A DNA stretch of 64,000 bases from Anabaena sp. FACHB-1237 (GTDB lineage: Bacteria; Cyanobacteriota; Cyanobacteriia; Cyanobacteriales; Nostocaceae). Each line of letters starts with the position of its first letter. Positions within the stretch are counted from its first letter, which is position 1. Shown piece after piece: positions 40,660 to 50,288 of this stretch. The translations under genes and the position numbers were made by a program. Location: assembly GCF_014696225.1 (NCBI RefSeq), contig NZ_JACJPV010000010.1, positions 85,236-149,235 on the forward strand, given 5' to 3'. The notes beneath the pieces are model-generated. The model saw only the letters and a program-made list of their open reading frames with translations. It was not told where the DNA came from and ran no database searches.

Positions 40660-42498
40660 TTATCGTGATCTCAGGTATTGAAGAATACCTTGAGCGATCG
40701 CTTCTGCCATTTGATTCTGATATGCTGAAGTTCTTAAATTAGCTGCATCTTCTCTCCCCGTCACAAAGCCCGTTTCTACTAAAATCGAAGGCATAGAAGT
40801 CTTACGTACAACATAAAATCTGGCTTTACGAACCTTCCTATCTTTAACATTAATCCGACGTAAAATTTGATTATGCACAAGTTGTGCTAGTCTAACACTA
40901 TTATCATAATAATAATAGGTTTCTAAACCATTCACTTCAGGACGACTTGCACCAGCAGAATTAGCATGAATACTGACAAATACATCTGCATTTACTCTTT
41001 CTGCCAATGCCACTCTACCAGGTAAGGTAACAAAGAAATCCGCATTTCTCGTCATGACGACTTGAATCCCATTTTGTTCTAAAATTTCTGCTATTCTTTG
41101 CCCAATGGGAAGAATAACATTTTTCTCCTGTAGTCCTCCTATACCCACAGCACCAGAATCTTTGCCACCATGGCCAGGATCAATTAATACTACTAATTTG
41201 CCTTTACGAATAGGTTTACGAGGTGTAATTATGGGTTGTTCCCTTTCGTTGGGATCTGGTAATTGTCCTCTTTCGGGTAGGGTAGGATTAATTAAAGGAG
41301 GTCTAATTTGACTCGTATATCTTTGTAATTGTAATCCTACCAGATTATTTTCTATTTGATTGATACTGCCAAAACTAACACCAGATGCGGGTTGTAGCAG
41401 TATCACAACTGTATTGGGTTGCTGTTGTAACCTGATTCTCAACAAAGGGCTATTATTGCGATTGATAACAGGATCTTCTATGGTGGGAGATATTTTAGCA
41501 TTGGTAATGGTAATCCGAAATAACCCAGAACTCCGATCCCAACCACTACTTGCGGATATATTTTGATCAGCTTTAATTAATAATTTTGTGTCATTTTCTG
41601 TTAATTCCACACTTTCAATAGTGGCTAAATTTTCATTATTACTAATTGTTTCTGAATTGGGAACTTCTGAGATATTTGTGTTGCTTCGGGAAGGTAATAA
41701 AACTAACCCTGTGCTGCTAGAACTAACACGAAAATTAGGAGTATTTTCATTAACTTTGAGTAAAACACGCACACTAACTGGTGTGGTAGATAATTGAGTA
41801 AACTCAATAGAGTTCACGCCATATTTATTAACTACTAATGTCCTATTAATTAAATTAGGTGATAAATTTGTGTTGGGAATATCAATAAAAATAGTTCGGC
41901 GATCGCGGCTTCTAATTATATTTGGTTCGGGATTATTTCCACTAGTACGCATGAAAAAACCATCCCCAGTCACTAAAAAAGTTTCTAACTCAGTCCCACC
42001 TTTACTATTATTAATACTTGGCGGAATTTGTCTAGCGCTAGTATTTTCTTCTATTACCGGATCATTATTATTATCATTAGAAGTCTCTGGTCTGATAGCA
42101 GTTATTCCAGAAGTTATTTCTGGTAATTTCACTGTCCAACTATTACCTTTTTTCACCGCAAATTTCACTTGTTGCGGATCTATGGTATAACCAGGATTAA
42201 ATTCTACTACGATCCGCGCAGTTTGACTATCTACCTGACCAATGCGAATTTCTCGTACCTTACCACCAATTTTCTGATTCGACATGGAACGTCCCCATTG
42301 TACACCTGGTAAGTCAATCACTAAACGGGTGGGGTTAAATACTAGTTCTGCTTTGGGTTGTACTACCGTAGAAGTTTTAAACTCTAGCACATTCTGAGAA
42401 CGATCAAATCTCCATGTTTCTAATTTAGCAGCTAAGGTTGGAGATGATAATAATAATACTGTGGTAAAAGTTCCGGGTAATAACCAATATAAGTTCAA
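40660..42498 (-). CDS. amiC: N-acetylmuramoyl-L-alanine amidase with AMIN domains, upstream paralogue
   Basis: The 612-residue paralogue has the same layout: signal peptide (TVLLLSSPTLAAK), AMIN domains (KLETWRFDRSQNVLEFKTST and a second copy), a Pro-rich linker, and Amidase_3 with VLIDPGHGGKDSGAVG, VSIHANS and ILVETGFVTG. Both active sites look complete. The tandem order matches the amiC1-amiC2 locus of Nostoc (recalled, not searched). It supports a multicellular filamentous lifestyle. Confidence 0.93.
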   Translation of the reverse strand: MNLYWLLPGTFTTVLLLSSPTLAAKLETWRFDRSQNVLEFKTSTVVQPKAELVFNPTRLVIDLPGVQWGRSMSNQKIGGKVREIRIGQVDSQTARIVVEFNPGYTIDPQQVKFAVKKGNSWTVKLPEITSGITAIRPETSNDNNNDPVIEENTSARQIPPSINNSKGGTELETFLVTGDGFFMRTSGNNPEPNIIRSRDRRTIFIDIPNTNLSPNLINRTLVVNKYGVNSIEFTQLSTTPVSVRVLLKVNENTPNFRVSSSSTGLVLLPSRSNTNISEVPNSETISNNENLATIESVELTENDTKLLIKADQNISASSGWDRSSGLFRITITNAKISPTIEDPVINRNNSPLLRIRLQQQPNTVVILLQPASGVSFGSINQIENNLVGLQLQRYTSQIRPPLINPTLPERGQLPDPNEREQPIITPRKPIRKGKLVVLIDPGHGGKDSGAVGIGGLQEKNVILPIGQRIAEILEQNGIQVVMTRNADFFVTLPGRVALAERVNADVFVSIHANSAGASRPEVNGLETYYYYDNSVRLAQLVHNQILRRINVKDRKVRKARFYVVRKTSMPSILVETGFVTGREDAANLRTSAYQNQMAEAIAQGILQYLRSR

Positions 42499-42528
42499 AA
42501 TTTATTCTCCTAATTTTAGATTTACTTT

Positions 42529-42581
42529 AAGAGCTAAAGCTCAACTACGTAGCTTTACCTTGAGAACTAAAGCTCAACTAC
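42529..42581. repeat. Direct repeat upstream of the amidase pair
   Basis: The string GAGCTAAAGCTCAACTAC recurs as GAACTAAAGCTCAACTAC about 33 bp later, each copy followed or preceded by TACGTAGC/CTTTACC. GAGCTAAAGCTC is itself an imperfect palindrome. It lies 20-80 bp upstream of the amidase start, within the likely promoter-leader region. Confidence 0.65.
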
Positions 42582-42716
42582 ATTATAAAAAATACCCACC
42601 ATTGTCAATTATTGACATAAATTGGCGGGTTATAGTGCCTAATTTCTCAAAAAACATTCAATCTTAAACCAGAAAATATGGAAAGGAAGATCATTATCAA
42701 CGGTTAATTAACGAGC

Positions 42717-44114
42717 TTATGATGATTGCGCCGAAGAGCTTGCTGAAGCATCACTGCTTGGCGTGTCTGGAAACACTAATCTTAACAGTGGAGGTGCCAA
42801 AAACGTGGTGAGAATTACCATCATAATAATTGCCGCACCTAGTGGTTTAGAAAGCACACCACTAGCTGATCCTACACCAGCAAATACTAATCCTACTTCA
42901 CCTCTGGGAATCATCCCCACACCAATAGCTAGACGATTAATCCCGGGTTGACCAAATACTGTTAATCCTGTAACTACTTTACCAATAATTGCCACCGCTA
43001 TCAGGAAACTTGCCATTATTAAACCTTCTCGGTTACTGGGAATAGCAGGATTTAATACTCCTAAGTCTGTTTTTGCCCCAACGGTAACAAAGAAAATTGG
43101 TACCAGCATATCTGCAATGGGAAGCACTAATTTTTGCAGTTCTTTACGTTTATCGGTTTCTTCCAGAATTAAACCTGCGGCAAATGCTCCTAAAATGGCT
43201 TCTAATTGAATTACTGAAGCTAGATATGCCATAATAAAAGCGAAAATGAAAGCAGGTATGATTAATTCACCTCTGGTTTTGAGTTGATCAGCGATCGCTA
43301 CAAATACTTTATTAAATACATTACCTAAAACAATCGCACCTACTAAAAAAGCTGTAGCACTAATTATCAAATAAACAACCTTAGCAATATCCACTTCTCC
43401 AGTTTTAGCTAAACTACCCACCACAGCTAACACAATAATTCCTAGTACATCATCCATCACTGCTGCACCAAGAATAATTTGCCCTTCCCGTGAATTTAAT
43501 TTGCCTATTTCTGACAGCACTTTAGAAGTAATACCTATACTAGTAGCAGTTAACGCCGCACCAGCAAAAATAGCCGGGATAGGATCAATCCCAAATATGG
43601 CTATTAACCCCACTGTACCTACAGCAAAGGGAACGGCTACCCCTACTACTGCCACCACAGTAGCCTGTATACCCACTGCCATCAAGTCTTTTAAATTAGA
43701 TTCTAAACCAATCTCAAACAAAAGAATGATTACACCCAATTCTGATAATACAGAAATTACCTCCGACTGGGCAGCAAAAACCTGGGGTGTAGCTTCTGGA
43801 GTTAAACCTGCGGTAGCTTGGAGAAACTTCATAATTACAGAACTAGAACTTTCTACACCTGTTTCTGGAAATACTAATAGGTGTAATACTGATACCCCTA
43901 TAATTACACCACTTACTAATTCACCTAATACGGGTGGTAGCCCCACTTTGTTGGATAGTTCTCCCCCTAGTTTACTAGCAAAATAAATTACTACTAAACT
44001 CAATAATACTGATGCTAATACCAGAGAACTATCTGCGGTTTCTGTGGTACTAGCAAACAATGGAACTGGAAAGTTGATCACACTGAAAAACTGCATTGGA
44101 GTTGTTACGATCAT
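42717..44114 (-). CDS. Cation:proton antiporter (CPA2, NhaS3-like)
   Basis: The 465-residue membrane protein has about 12 hydrophobic segments and CPA2 hallmarks: GLPPVLGELVSGVIIGVSVL, FEIGLESNLKDLMAVG, GAALTATSIGITSKVLSEIG, and LGAAVMDDVLGIIVLAVVGS with the ion-binding Asp pair. It resembles the Na+/H+ antiporter NhaS3 of Synechocystis, located in plasma or thylakoid membranes and used for ion homeostasis; that specific assignment is inference. The C-terminus is a Ser-rich tail. Single gene. Confidence 0.88.
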   Translation of the reverse strand: MIVTTPMQFFSVINFPVPLFASTTETADSSLVLASVLLSLVVIYFASKLGGELSNKVGLPPVLGELVSGVIIGVSVLHLLVFPETGVESSSSVIMKFLQATAGLTPEATPQVFAAQSEVISVLSELGVIILLFEIGLESNLKDLMAVGIQATVVAVVGVAVPFAVGTVGLIAIFGIDPIPAIFAGAALTATSIGITSKVLSEIGKLNSREGQIILGAAVMDDVLGIIVLAVVGSLAKTGEVDIAKVVYLIISATAFLVGAIVLGNVFNKVFVAIADQLKTRGELIIPAFIFAFIMAYLASVIQLEAILGAFAAGLILEETDKRKELQKLVLPIADMLVPIFFVTVGAKTDLGVLNPAIPSNREGLIMASFLIAVAIIGKVVTGLTVFGQPGINRLAIGVGMIPRGEVGLVFAGVGSASGVLSKPLGAAIIMMVILTTFLAPPLLRLVFPDTPSSDASASSSAQSS

Positions 44115-44335
44115 TTTTTGAGTTTTACTATTTTAGGACATAACTCAGGATAAATTTTCACTCACCGCGCAAATTACTATTTCTATTCATTATGTTTTGA
44201 ATTACATAATTTTAGGTTTTTTGGACTAATTCACAAAACCTGGTTACAAAAAATGTAACGAAATGTACTTTTAAGTGATTCAGTGTGAAACTAGATAAGT
44301 GCAGAGTCAACAAAAATAGAGGAGTCTATCAAACC

Positions 44336-45076
44336 ATGTTAAAAACTGCGTTATTCCCTAATAAAACTAGAAACTGGTGGCAAAGTTTACCTTTAAGTTT
44401 CTTGTTATGTGTAGTGTTTATCTTACCAGCAACCGCCCAGGAGAGAGAAAGATTGTTGCGAACTTTAACTGTTACTGGTAGAGGCATAGAAAACGTCCCT
44501 ACCACTTTATCCCAAGTTAGTTTAGGCGTGGAAGTACAGGGAAAAACTCCCCAAGAAGTACAAAAAGAAGCAGCACGTAGATCTTCATCAGTAGTAGATT
44601 TACTTAAGAATCGCAATGTTTACAAGTTACAAACTACAGGAGTAACTCTCAATCCTATTTACAGCTATACTAATAATGTCCAAAAAATAACAGGTTATAC
44701 CGCCAGCAATACTGTTAGCTTTCGTGTAAAGACTGATGAAACTGGTAATTTATTAGACGAAAGTGTTAAAGCCGGAGCAACACAAATTAATGGTATCAGT
44801 TTTGTCGCTAGTGAAGATGCGATCGCCAGCGCCCAAAAAATAGCCCTGAAAAAAGCTACCCAAGATGCCCAGGATCAAGCAAAAGCAGTTCTCAGCAGTT
44901 TAGGACTAGAACAAAAGGACATTGTAAACATTTCTATTAATGGTGCCACACCCGCACCTCAACCTATAGTTTATCGCACAGAAGGATTAAAAGCAAATAT
45001 GGCAGATGCTTCTACTGCCATCGTCCCTGGAGAACAGGAAGTACAAGCATCTGTAATGTTGCAAATAACCTATTAG
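44336..45076 (+). CDS. SIMPL domain (DUF541) exported protein
   Basis: The ATG at 44336, with AGGAG upstream, yields a 246-residue product with a signal peptide (SLPLSFLLCVVFILPATAQ). The SIMPL/DUF541 domain follows: LRTLTVTGRGIENVPTTLSQ, VQGKTPQEVQKEAARRSSSV, GVTLNPIYSYTNNVQKITGY and the C-terminal AIVPGEQEVQASVMLQITY. Members (for example oxidative-stress-linked YggE) form periplasmic oligomers of uncertain function. Confidence 0.9.
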   Translation: MLKTALFPNKTRNWWQSLPLSFLLCVVFILPATAQERERLLRTLTVTGRGIENVPTTLSQVSLGVEVQGKTPQEVQKEAARRSSSVVDLLKNRNVYKLQTTGVTLNPIYSYTNNVQKITGYTASNTVSFRVKTDETGNLLDESVKAGATQINGISFVASEDAIASAQKIALKKATQDAQDQAKAVLSSLGLEQKDIVNISINGATPAPQPIVYRTEGLKANMADASTAIVPGEQEVQASVMLQITY

Positions 45077-45106
45077 GTAATTGGTAATTGGTAATTGGTA
45101 ATTGGT
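45076..45106. repeat. TAATTGG short tandem repeats
   Basis: Four tandem copies of the GTAATTG heptamer lie in the gap between the convergent SIMPL and ssb genes. Confidence 0.75.
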
Positions 45107-45135
45107 GACAATAATGAACAATTATCAATTATTGA

Positions 45136-45495
45136 TTAAAAATTCTCAGGAGACATATCACTACCACCATTGTCATCACGTTTTGAACCTAATAAGTCCA
45201 GTTGCTCTACGTGAATAACTGGTTTAGAACGGTTCACACCAGTTTGGCGATCGCTCCAAGTTTCAAACTTCAAAAAACCTTTAACTCCAATTAAACTACC
45301 TTTACGCACATAATTACCTGCTACCTCTGCCGTTTTCCCCCACAATTCCAGATTAAACCAGTCTGGTTGATCACTATTACGAGTTCTTCTATTAACAGCT
45401 AAAGTTAACTGACACTTCACAGTTCCCGATTCAAAATATTTTATATCTGGGTCGCCACCAACACGACCCACCAAAGTAACAACATTGATGCTCAT
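45136..45495 (-). CDS. ssb: Single-stranded DNA-binding protein
   Basis: The 119-residue OB-fold protein starts MSINVVTLVGRVGGDPDIKY and contains VKCQLTLAVNRRTRNSDQPD and WFNLELWGKTAEVAGNYVRK. Cyanobacteria carry several SSB paralogues. The C-terminus is short (LLGSKRDDNGGSDMSPENF): it keeps some acidity and a final Phe but not the DDDIPF tip that recruits replication partners, so this may be a secondary SSB. Confidence 0.92.
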   Translation of the reverse strand: MSINVVTLVGRVGGDPDIKYFESGTVKCQLTLAVNRRTRNSDQPDWFNLELWGKTAEVAGNYVRKGSLIGVKGFLKFETWSDRQTGVNRSKPVIHVEQLDLLGSKRDDNGGSDMSPENF

Positions 45496-46012
45496 GATTT
45501 TTGATTTTTTGATTTAGTGCAGTTGTATGAAATTGTGAACTATAATAACTTATGTAGGGAAAAATTGAGTAGAAAAAATTGTCTCTACCAAAAGAAAGAT
45601 AATTCAGTTAACAAGAGGATTAATTAACAATATTTACGAAGAATTATACGTTTGTTTTAGCGAGTCTATTTCAGAAGATAGGAAACAAGAATTATAGAAC
45701 CAACACTAACGTTGACAAAAGCTAGATAAGAAAATAGTCTAGTGTACTGAAGTCATGCAAAAATATAATAGACCACTAGTGAAAATTGTCCTAGTGACAA
45801 TTCATGAATTGCCCCTACAAGGGTTTGCTGGTTATGCACATTATAATTACCACTAGGTGTCTAGCAGATGTCTGTAATGGTAACTAGGTTTTTGCTTAGA
45901 TGAGTTAAGGGTTTTAGATTCTTTTTCAGAGATGTCTAGTCTAATGCAATTAGTCAGAATTAACTCTTATGTTTGCAAGCACAACTAAAGTAAATAGGGG
46001 GCAAAGAAAGGC
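45496..46012. other. Divergent promoter region of ssb and mreB
   Basis: No gene is seen in 517 bp. It includes ATTGTC-CTAGT-GACAAT (45785-45801), a perfect stem, overlapping the 14-bp palindrome CAATTCATGAATTG (45798-45811) followed by CCCCTAC, a dispersed cyanobacterial repeat form. The rest is AT-rich. Confidence 0.55.
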
Positions 46013-47053
46013 GTGGGTTTTTTTCAAAGATTTCGTTCATCATGGGATATGGGTATCGATCTCGGTACAGCTAACACCCTGATTTATGTTTCCGGTAAAG
46101 GCATTGTACTTCAAGAACCATCAGTAGTGGCCATTGATCAGAATGATAAAATACCCTTAGCAGTAGGAGAAGAAGCCAAAAAAATGCTGGGACGCACTCC
46201 TGGTAATGTGATAGCTGTGCGTCCATTACGGGATGGAGTCATTGCTGATTTTGACACAGCAGAATTAATGCTAAAAAGCTTTATTCAACGAGTAAATGAC
46301 GGAAAGAGTTTAGTATCGCCTCGTATTGTCATTGGTATTCCCAGTGGAGTTACCGGTGTAGAAAGACGTGCAGTAATGGAAGCAGCCTCTGAAGCAGGAG
46401 CAAGGGAAGTATATTTAATTGATGAACCAATAGCCGCAGCTATTGGTGCAGGGTTGCCTGTAGCAGAACCAAGAGGTAATATGATCATAGATATTGGTGG
46501 TGGTACAACAGAAGTAGCTATTTTAAGTCTCCAAGGCACGGTAATTAGTGAATCTGTTCGTATTGCGGGTGATGAATTAACAGAATCAATTATTCAATAT
46601 ATGAAAAAAGTTCATAACCTAGTCATTGGAGAAAGAACAGCAGAAGAAATTAAGATCAAAATTGGTTCTGCCTATCCGATGGAAAGCGATGATGATAGCA
46701 TGATGGAAGTTCGGGGACTCCACTTACTTTCTGGTCTGCCTCGCACTGTCATTATCAAGGGACCAGAAGTTAGAGAAAGTATGTTAGATCCTTTATTAGT
46801 AATTGTAGAATCAGTTAGGAGAACACTAGAACGTACACCTCCAGAACTGGCAGCAGATATTATTGATCGTGGTATTATGTTAGCTGGTGGTGGAGCATTA
46901 CTTAAAGGCATAGATACCTTAATTAGTCACGAAACGGGTATAGTCACTCATATAGCAGCGGATCCATTAAGTTGCGTAGTCTTAGGAACAGGTCGCGTCT
47001 TAGAAAACTTTAAGCAGTTAGAAAGAGTATTTAGCGGGCGTTCTAATAGATGA
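46013..47053 (+). CDS. mreB: Rod shape-determining protein MreB
   Basis: MreB is the bacterial actin that guides lateral wall synthesis. The 346-residue product starts at a GTG (MGFFQRFRSSWDMGIDLGTA) with the ATP-binding phosphate-1 loop GIDLGTANTLIY, phosphate-2 DIGGGTTEVAILS, and the adenosine motif GIMLAGGGALLKGID. Length is standard. It leads an mreB-mreC-mreD cluster, but a MITE now separates mreB from mreC. Confidence 0.98.
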   Translation: MGFFQRFRSSWDMGIDLGTANTLIYVSGKGIVLQEPSVVAIDQNDKIPLAVGEEAKKMLGRTPGNVIAVRPLRDGVIADFDTAELMLKSFIQRVNDGKSLVSPRIVIGIPSGVTGVERRAVMEAASEAGAREVYLIDEPIAAAIGAGLPVAEPRGNMIIDIGGGTTEVAILSLQGTVISESVRIAGDELTESIIQYMKKVHNLVIGERTAEEIKIKIGSAYPMESDDDSMMEVRGLHLLSGLPRTVIIKGPEVRESMLDPLLVIVESVRRTLERTPPELAADIIDRGIMLAGGGALLKGIDTLISHETGIVTHIAADPLSCVVLGTGRVLENFKQLERVFSGRSNR

Positions 47054-47250
47054 TGTAGAGTGTAGAATTCCGAATGAGAATGATAGCGTAGCATAGCGTA
47101 ATCCTTATGCACACTATCATAGCAAGATTGATGTTTGGATGACTAAATCAACCGAAAACTGTTTAGTAAACTTTAGTTTACTTTAGCTATTAGCGATGAA
47201 CTTCATTTCATGTAAATAAATAAGCTATATGTAGCTTAATTTGATACCAA

Positions 47251-47358
47251 TACAGCAGTTTCCGTTATTATGAGGTACAGATGTTAATGATAAAACCCTT
47301 GTAACACAGGCATCTTGCTGTGTTCATAGCGTACCTCATGTAGATGTAATGTGCTGTA
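47251..47358 (-). mobile_element. MITE copy 3 (108 bp), between mreB and mreC
   Basis: This inverted copy of the 29989-30096 element has identical length and ends (TACAGCAGTTTCC..ATGAGGTAC on the left, GTACCTCATGTAG..TGCTGTA on the right). It lies 198 bp after mreB and 59 bp before mreC, so it is transcribed with the operon and would fold into a large hairpin in the mRNA, or supply a new promoter or terminator. Confidence 0.85.
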
Positions 47359-47417
47359 AGTATCCCTCAACCCGTACTGACTCGGTAACTCCTAAATTAA
47401 AAAATATACAGGTAGAT

Positions 47418-48182
47418 ATGTTTACTATTAAAAAATGGTGGGAAAGCAAAGCCTTACAAATAGGTTTATTAGCTATATTAGCTGGTAGTGTCTGGACAAT
47501 TAGGCAAACAGAAGGAGCGTTATTTTGGGAAATTTATCAAGGAATAACACGCCCATTACAAAACTTAGATTTAGGCATGAGTCCTCAAGACCGTACTCAA
47601 AATGCTATAATCTCTGAACTAAAAACTCAAATTGTTGACTTAGAAAGTCAAAACAAAAAGTTAAAAAGTTTATTAAGTTATACTGAAAAAGAGGGTATTG
47701 CTAGTAAACCAATTATCGCTAGAGTAGTAGGTAGAAGTACAGATCATTGGTGGCAACAAGTAATTCTTAATCGGGGCAAAAACGCAGGTATTCAAGAAGG
47801 CTATATAGTCAAAACTGATGGAGGTTTAGTCGGTTTAGTAGAAAATGTCACCATGAACACTAGTCGAGTTTTATTAGTGAGTGATTTAAAAAGTCAAGTG
47901 GGAATAACTATTCCTAGAACATCAGCCAAAGGAGTATTACATGGCAATGGCTCAGATCAAGCTATATTAGAATTTTATGAAAAAGTACCCAATGTTAAAG
48001 TAGGTGATTTAATATCTACCTCTACTTATAGTCAGAAATTTACTGCCGGTATTCCCATAGGTAAAATTAAATCTTTGGATTTAAAAAAATTACCAACATC
48101 CATTGCACAAGTAGAATTATTTCCCGCAATTCGTTCTTTAGATTGGGTAACAGTTTATCCTAAAGTGGAAAATCCAGAATAA
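47418..48182 (+). CDS. mreC: Rod shape-determining protein MreC
   Basis: MreC is a bitopic periplasmic scaffold linking MreB to wall synthases. The ATG at 47418 (with AGGTAG upstream) gives a 254-residue protein; the reading from further upstream would run through the MITE and is rejected. There is an N-terminal TM helix (LQIGLLAILAGSVWTI), a coiled coil (SELKTQIVDLESQNKKLKSL) and the beta-barrel domain with ARVVGRSTDHWWQQVILNRG and VPNVKVGDLISTS. Confidence 0.95.
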   Translation: MFTIKKWWESKALQIGLLAILAGSVWTIRQTEGALFWEIYQGITRPLQNLDLGMSPQDRTQNAIISELKTQIVDLESQNKKLKSLLSYTEKEGIASKPIIARVVGRSTDHWWQQVILNRGKNAGIQEGYIVKTDGGLVGLVENVTMNTSRVLLVSDLKSQVGITIPRTSAKGVLHGNGSDQAILEFYEKVPNVKVGDLISTSTYSQKFTAGIPIGKIKSLDLKKLPTSIAQVELFPAIRSLDWVTVYPKVENPE

Positions 48183-48249
48183 ATAGTGCTAATTCAAGAG
48201 ATAGAGGAGTCAGGATAATTATATTTTACCCAATCACCAATCACCAAGA

Positions 48250-48867
48250 ATGAAAATACCTCGATTTTCCCAAAATAAATACCAAAAAACTCGCTCTTTA
48301 ATTCCACCTTTAGCTTCTTGGCATCCTGGATGGTATCCAATTCTTGATGGGTTGGTGATTTTTGCATCTGTCCTGTTATGCTTATTATTATTACCTACTC
48401 GTTTTCCCGGCATGGAATTATTAGGAATAGGCACTAATTGGTTATTGATTTGGGTTGTGTGTTGGAGTGTCAACCGTTCAGTATTATCTGGTATATTTGC
48501 CGGGATAATTTTAGGTTTATTACAAGATACTTTAACTGGTGCTGATACTTCCCATACCCTGAGCTTAGGAATTGTGGGAATGTTGACAGCACTAATACAA
48601 AAACGTCGCTTTATTCAAGAAGACTTTATTTCTATTGCTTTAATCGTATTTGTTATGGTTATCTTAGCAAATACTATTTTTGCGGTGCAATTATCCTCAA
48701 TGGGTGGTGTTTGTGGCACTAACTGTCATAGAGATGTATCAAACATTTGGCTATACTATCAACGAGGTGCTTTAGCCTCGGCAATTTTGACTAGTTTATG
48801 GGCTCCTGTAGTGTATTATCCTCTCAATCGTTGGTGGAAAACAATTAAGATTTTGAAGGGTAATTAG
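48250..48867 (+). CDS. mreD: Rod shape-determining protein MreD
   Basis: MreD is the polytopic partner of MreC in the elongasome. The 205-residue product has about five hydrophobic segments (WYPILDGLVIFASVLLCLLL, LLIWVVCWSVNRSVLSGIFA and others) and the MreD-type GIILGLLQDTLTG motif. Gene order after mreC supports the call. A gap with TCACCAA/GAGTCAG repeats separates them. Confidence 0.9.
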   Translation: MKIPRFSQNKYQKTRSLIPPLASWHPGWYPILDGLVIFASVLLCLLLLPTRFPGMELLGIGTNWLLIWVVCWSVNRSVLSGIFAGIILGLLQDTLTGADTSHTLSLGIVGMLTALIQKRRFIQEDFISIALIVFVMVILANTIFAVQLSSMGGVCGTNCHRDVSNIWLYYQRGALASAILTSLWAPVVYYPLNRWWKTIKILKGN

Positions 48868-48939
48868 CTGTCAGCAGTCAGCTATTAGGAGTCAAAAGTA
48901 TTATATTTTACCCAATTACCAATTACCAATCACCTAACT

Positions 48940-50055
48940 ATGAGTAATCCCGTCTATGATTTTGATTCACAAATGATGCTACGCTGTTTAGAACTAGCGC
49001 GTAGAGCTTTAGGCCGCACTTCCCCTAATCCTATGGTGGGTGCTGTCGTGGTTCAAAATGGTGTCATAGTAGGGGAAGGTTTTCATCCCCGCGCTGGTGA
49101 ACCCCATGCAGAGGTTTTTGCACTCCGAGCCGCAGGGTCAAAAGCTCAAGGAGCGACGGTTTATGTAAGCTTAGAGCCTTGTAATCACTATGGACGTACT
49201 CCACCATGTTCTGAAGGTTTGGTGGCTGCTGGCGTGTGTAAAGTCGTGGTAGGTATGGTTGATCCTAATCCTTTGGTTGCAGGAGGCGGTATTGCACGCT
49301 TACGCGCTGCGGGTATTGAGGTGGTTGTTGGGGTGGAGGAAGAGGCTTGTAAAAAATTAAATGAAGGTTTTATTCATCGTATTCTACATAAGCAACCTTT
49401 AGGAATATTAAAATATGCCATGACTTTAGATGGTAAGATTGCTACTAGTTCTGGACATAGCAGTTGGATCACTAGTAAAAACGCACGCGCCGAAGTACAT
49501 CAATTACGCGCTGCTTGTGATGCTGTGATAGTAGGGGGTAACACGGTACGAAGAGATAATCCTTATTTAACTAGTCATGAGTTGGATTGCCATAATCCTT
49601 TGCGAGTTGTCATGAGTCGTAGTTTAGATTTGCCGGAAAAAGCTCATCTGTGGCAAACTGAGAACGCTCCCACTTTGGTTATAACTGAGGTTGGTAGTAA
49701 TCCTAGCTTACAAAAGATATTACAGTCTGAAGGTGTGGAAGTGTTAGAATTACCATTTTTAACACCATCTCAAGTTATGCTACATTTATATGACCGTGGT
49801 TTTTGTACTGTATTATGGGAATGTGGTGGTAGTTTAGCTGCTAGTGCGATCGCTGATGGTGCAATTCACAAAATCCTCGCTTTTATCGCACCCAAAATTA
49901 TTGGTGGTTCTGATGCTCCAACCCCTGTTGGTGATTTAGGTTTCAATAATATGACTCAAGCTCTATCTCTGGAAAATTTCCAATGGCGTGTTATTGGTTC
50001 TGATTGTTTATTAGAAGGTTATTTACCTGTTAAAAACCAGTTTTTATTAAGCTGA
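48940..50055 (+). CDS. ribD: Bifunctional riboflavin biosynthesis deaminase/reductase
   Basis: RibD deaminates and then reduces the pyrimidine intermediate of riboflavin synthesis. The 371-residue product has an N-terminal cytidine-deaminase-like domain with zinc ligands in HAE (56-58) and PCNHYGRTPPC (80-90, C81 and C90) and a C-terminal reductase domain beginning LGILKYAMTLDGKIATSSGH. The deaminase and reductase blocks both appear complete. An independent unit after mreD. Confidence 0.96.
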   Translation: MSNPVYDFDSQMMLRCLELARRALGRTSPNPMVGAVVVQNGVIVGEGFHPRAGEPHAEVFALRAAGSKAQGATVYVSLEPCNHYGRTPPCSEGLVAAGVCKVVVGMVDPNPLVAGGGIARLRAAGIEVVVGVEEEACKKLNEGFIHRILHKQPLGILKYAMTLDGKIATSSGHSSWITSKNARAEVHQLRAACDAVIVGGNTVRRDNPYLTSHELDCHNPLRVVMSRSLDLPEKAHLWQTENAPTLVITEVGSNPSLQKILQSEGVEVLELPFLTPSQVMLHLYDRGFCTVLWECGGSLAASAIADGAIHKILAFIAPKIIGGSDAPTPVGDLGFNNMTQALSLENFQWRVIGSDCLLEGYLPVKNQFLLS

Positions 50056-50069
50056 AAAGTGCTGATAGC

Positions 50070-50288
50070 TTACTGTTGACGCTCGTAAGCCATATCACGA
50101 ATGAGATTAAGTCTAGTGTAAATATAAGCACACAAAAAGTCAGTCTCTTCAGCATCTAAAAATGCCTGATTAGTGATTTGTTTCACTAACCATTCTACTA
50201 AACTATCATCATCGAGTTGCAACAGAGTTACAGTTTGAGTAGTTTCCACTGTAGACCAAAGCTGACGCATGATTGTAGGTGTCATCAT
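50070..50288 (-). CDS. Small conserved cyanobacterial hypothetical protein
   Basis: The 72-residue helical product reads MRQLWSTVETTQTVTLLQLD then DDSLVEWLVKQITNQAFLDA and ends YIYTRLNLIRDMAYERQQ. I recall similar short proteins near this locus in other cyanobacteria but no function. The start may be the internal ATG of MRQLW at 50270 rather than 50288. It converges on ribD with a 14-bp gap. Confidence 0.6.
   Translation of the reverse strand: MMTPTIMRQLWSTVETTQTVTLLQLDDDSLVEWLVKQITNQAFLDAEETDFLCAYIYTRLNLIRDMAYERQQ

Noticed and set aside
43501..43986. A 161-codon + strand frame opposite the antiporter gene
   Set aside because: Low-complexity Thr/Pro/Ile-rich antisense of hydrophobic helices; no start context or family.
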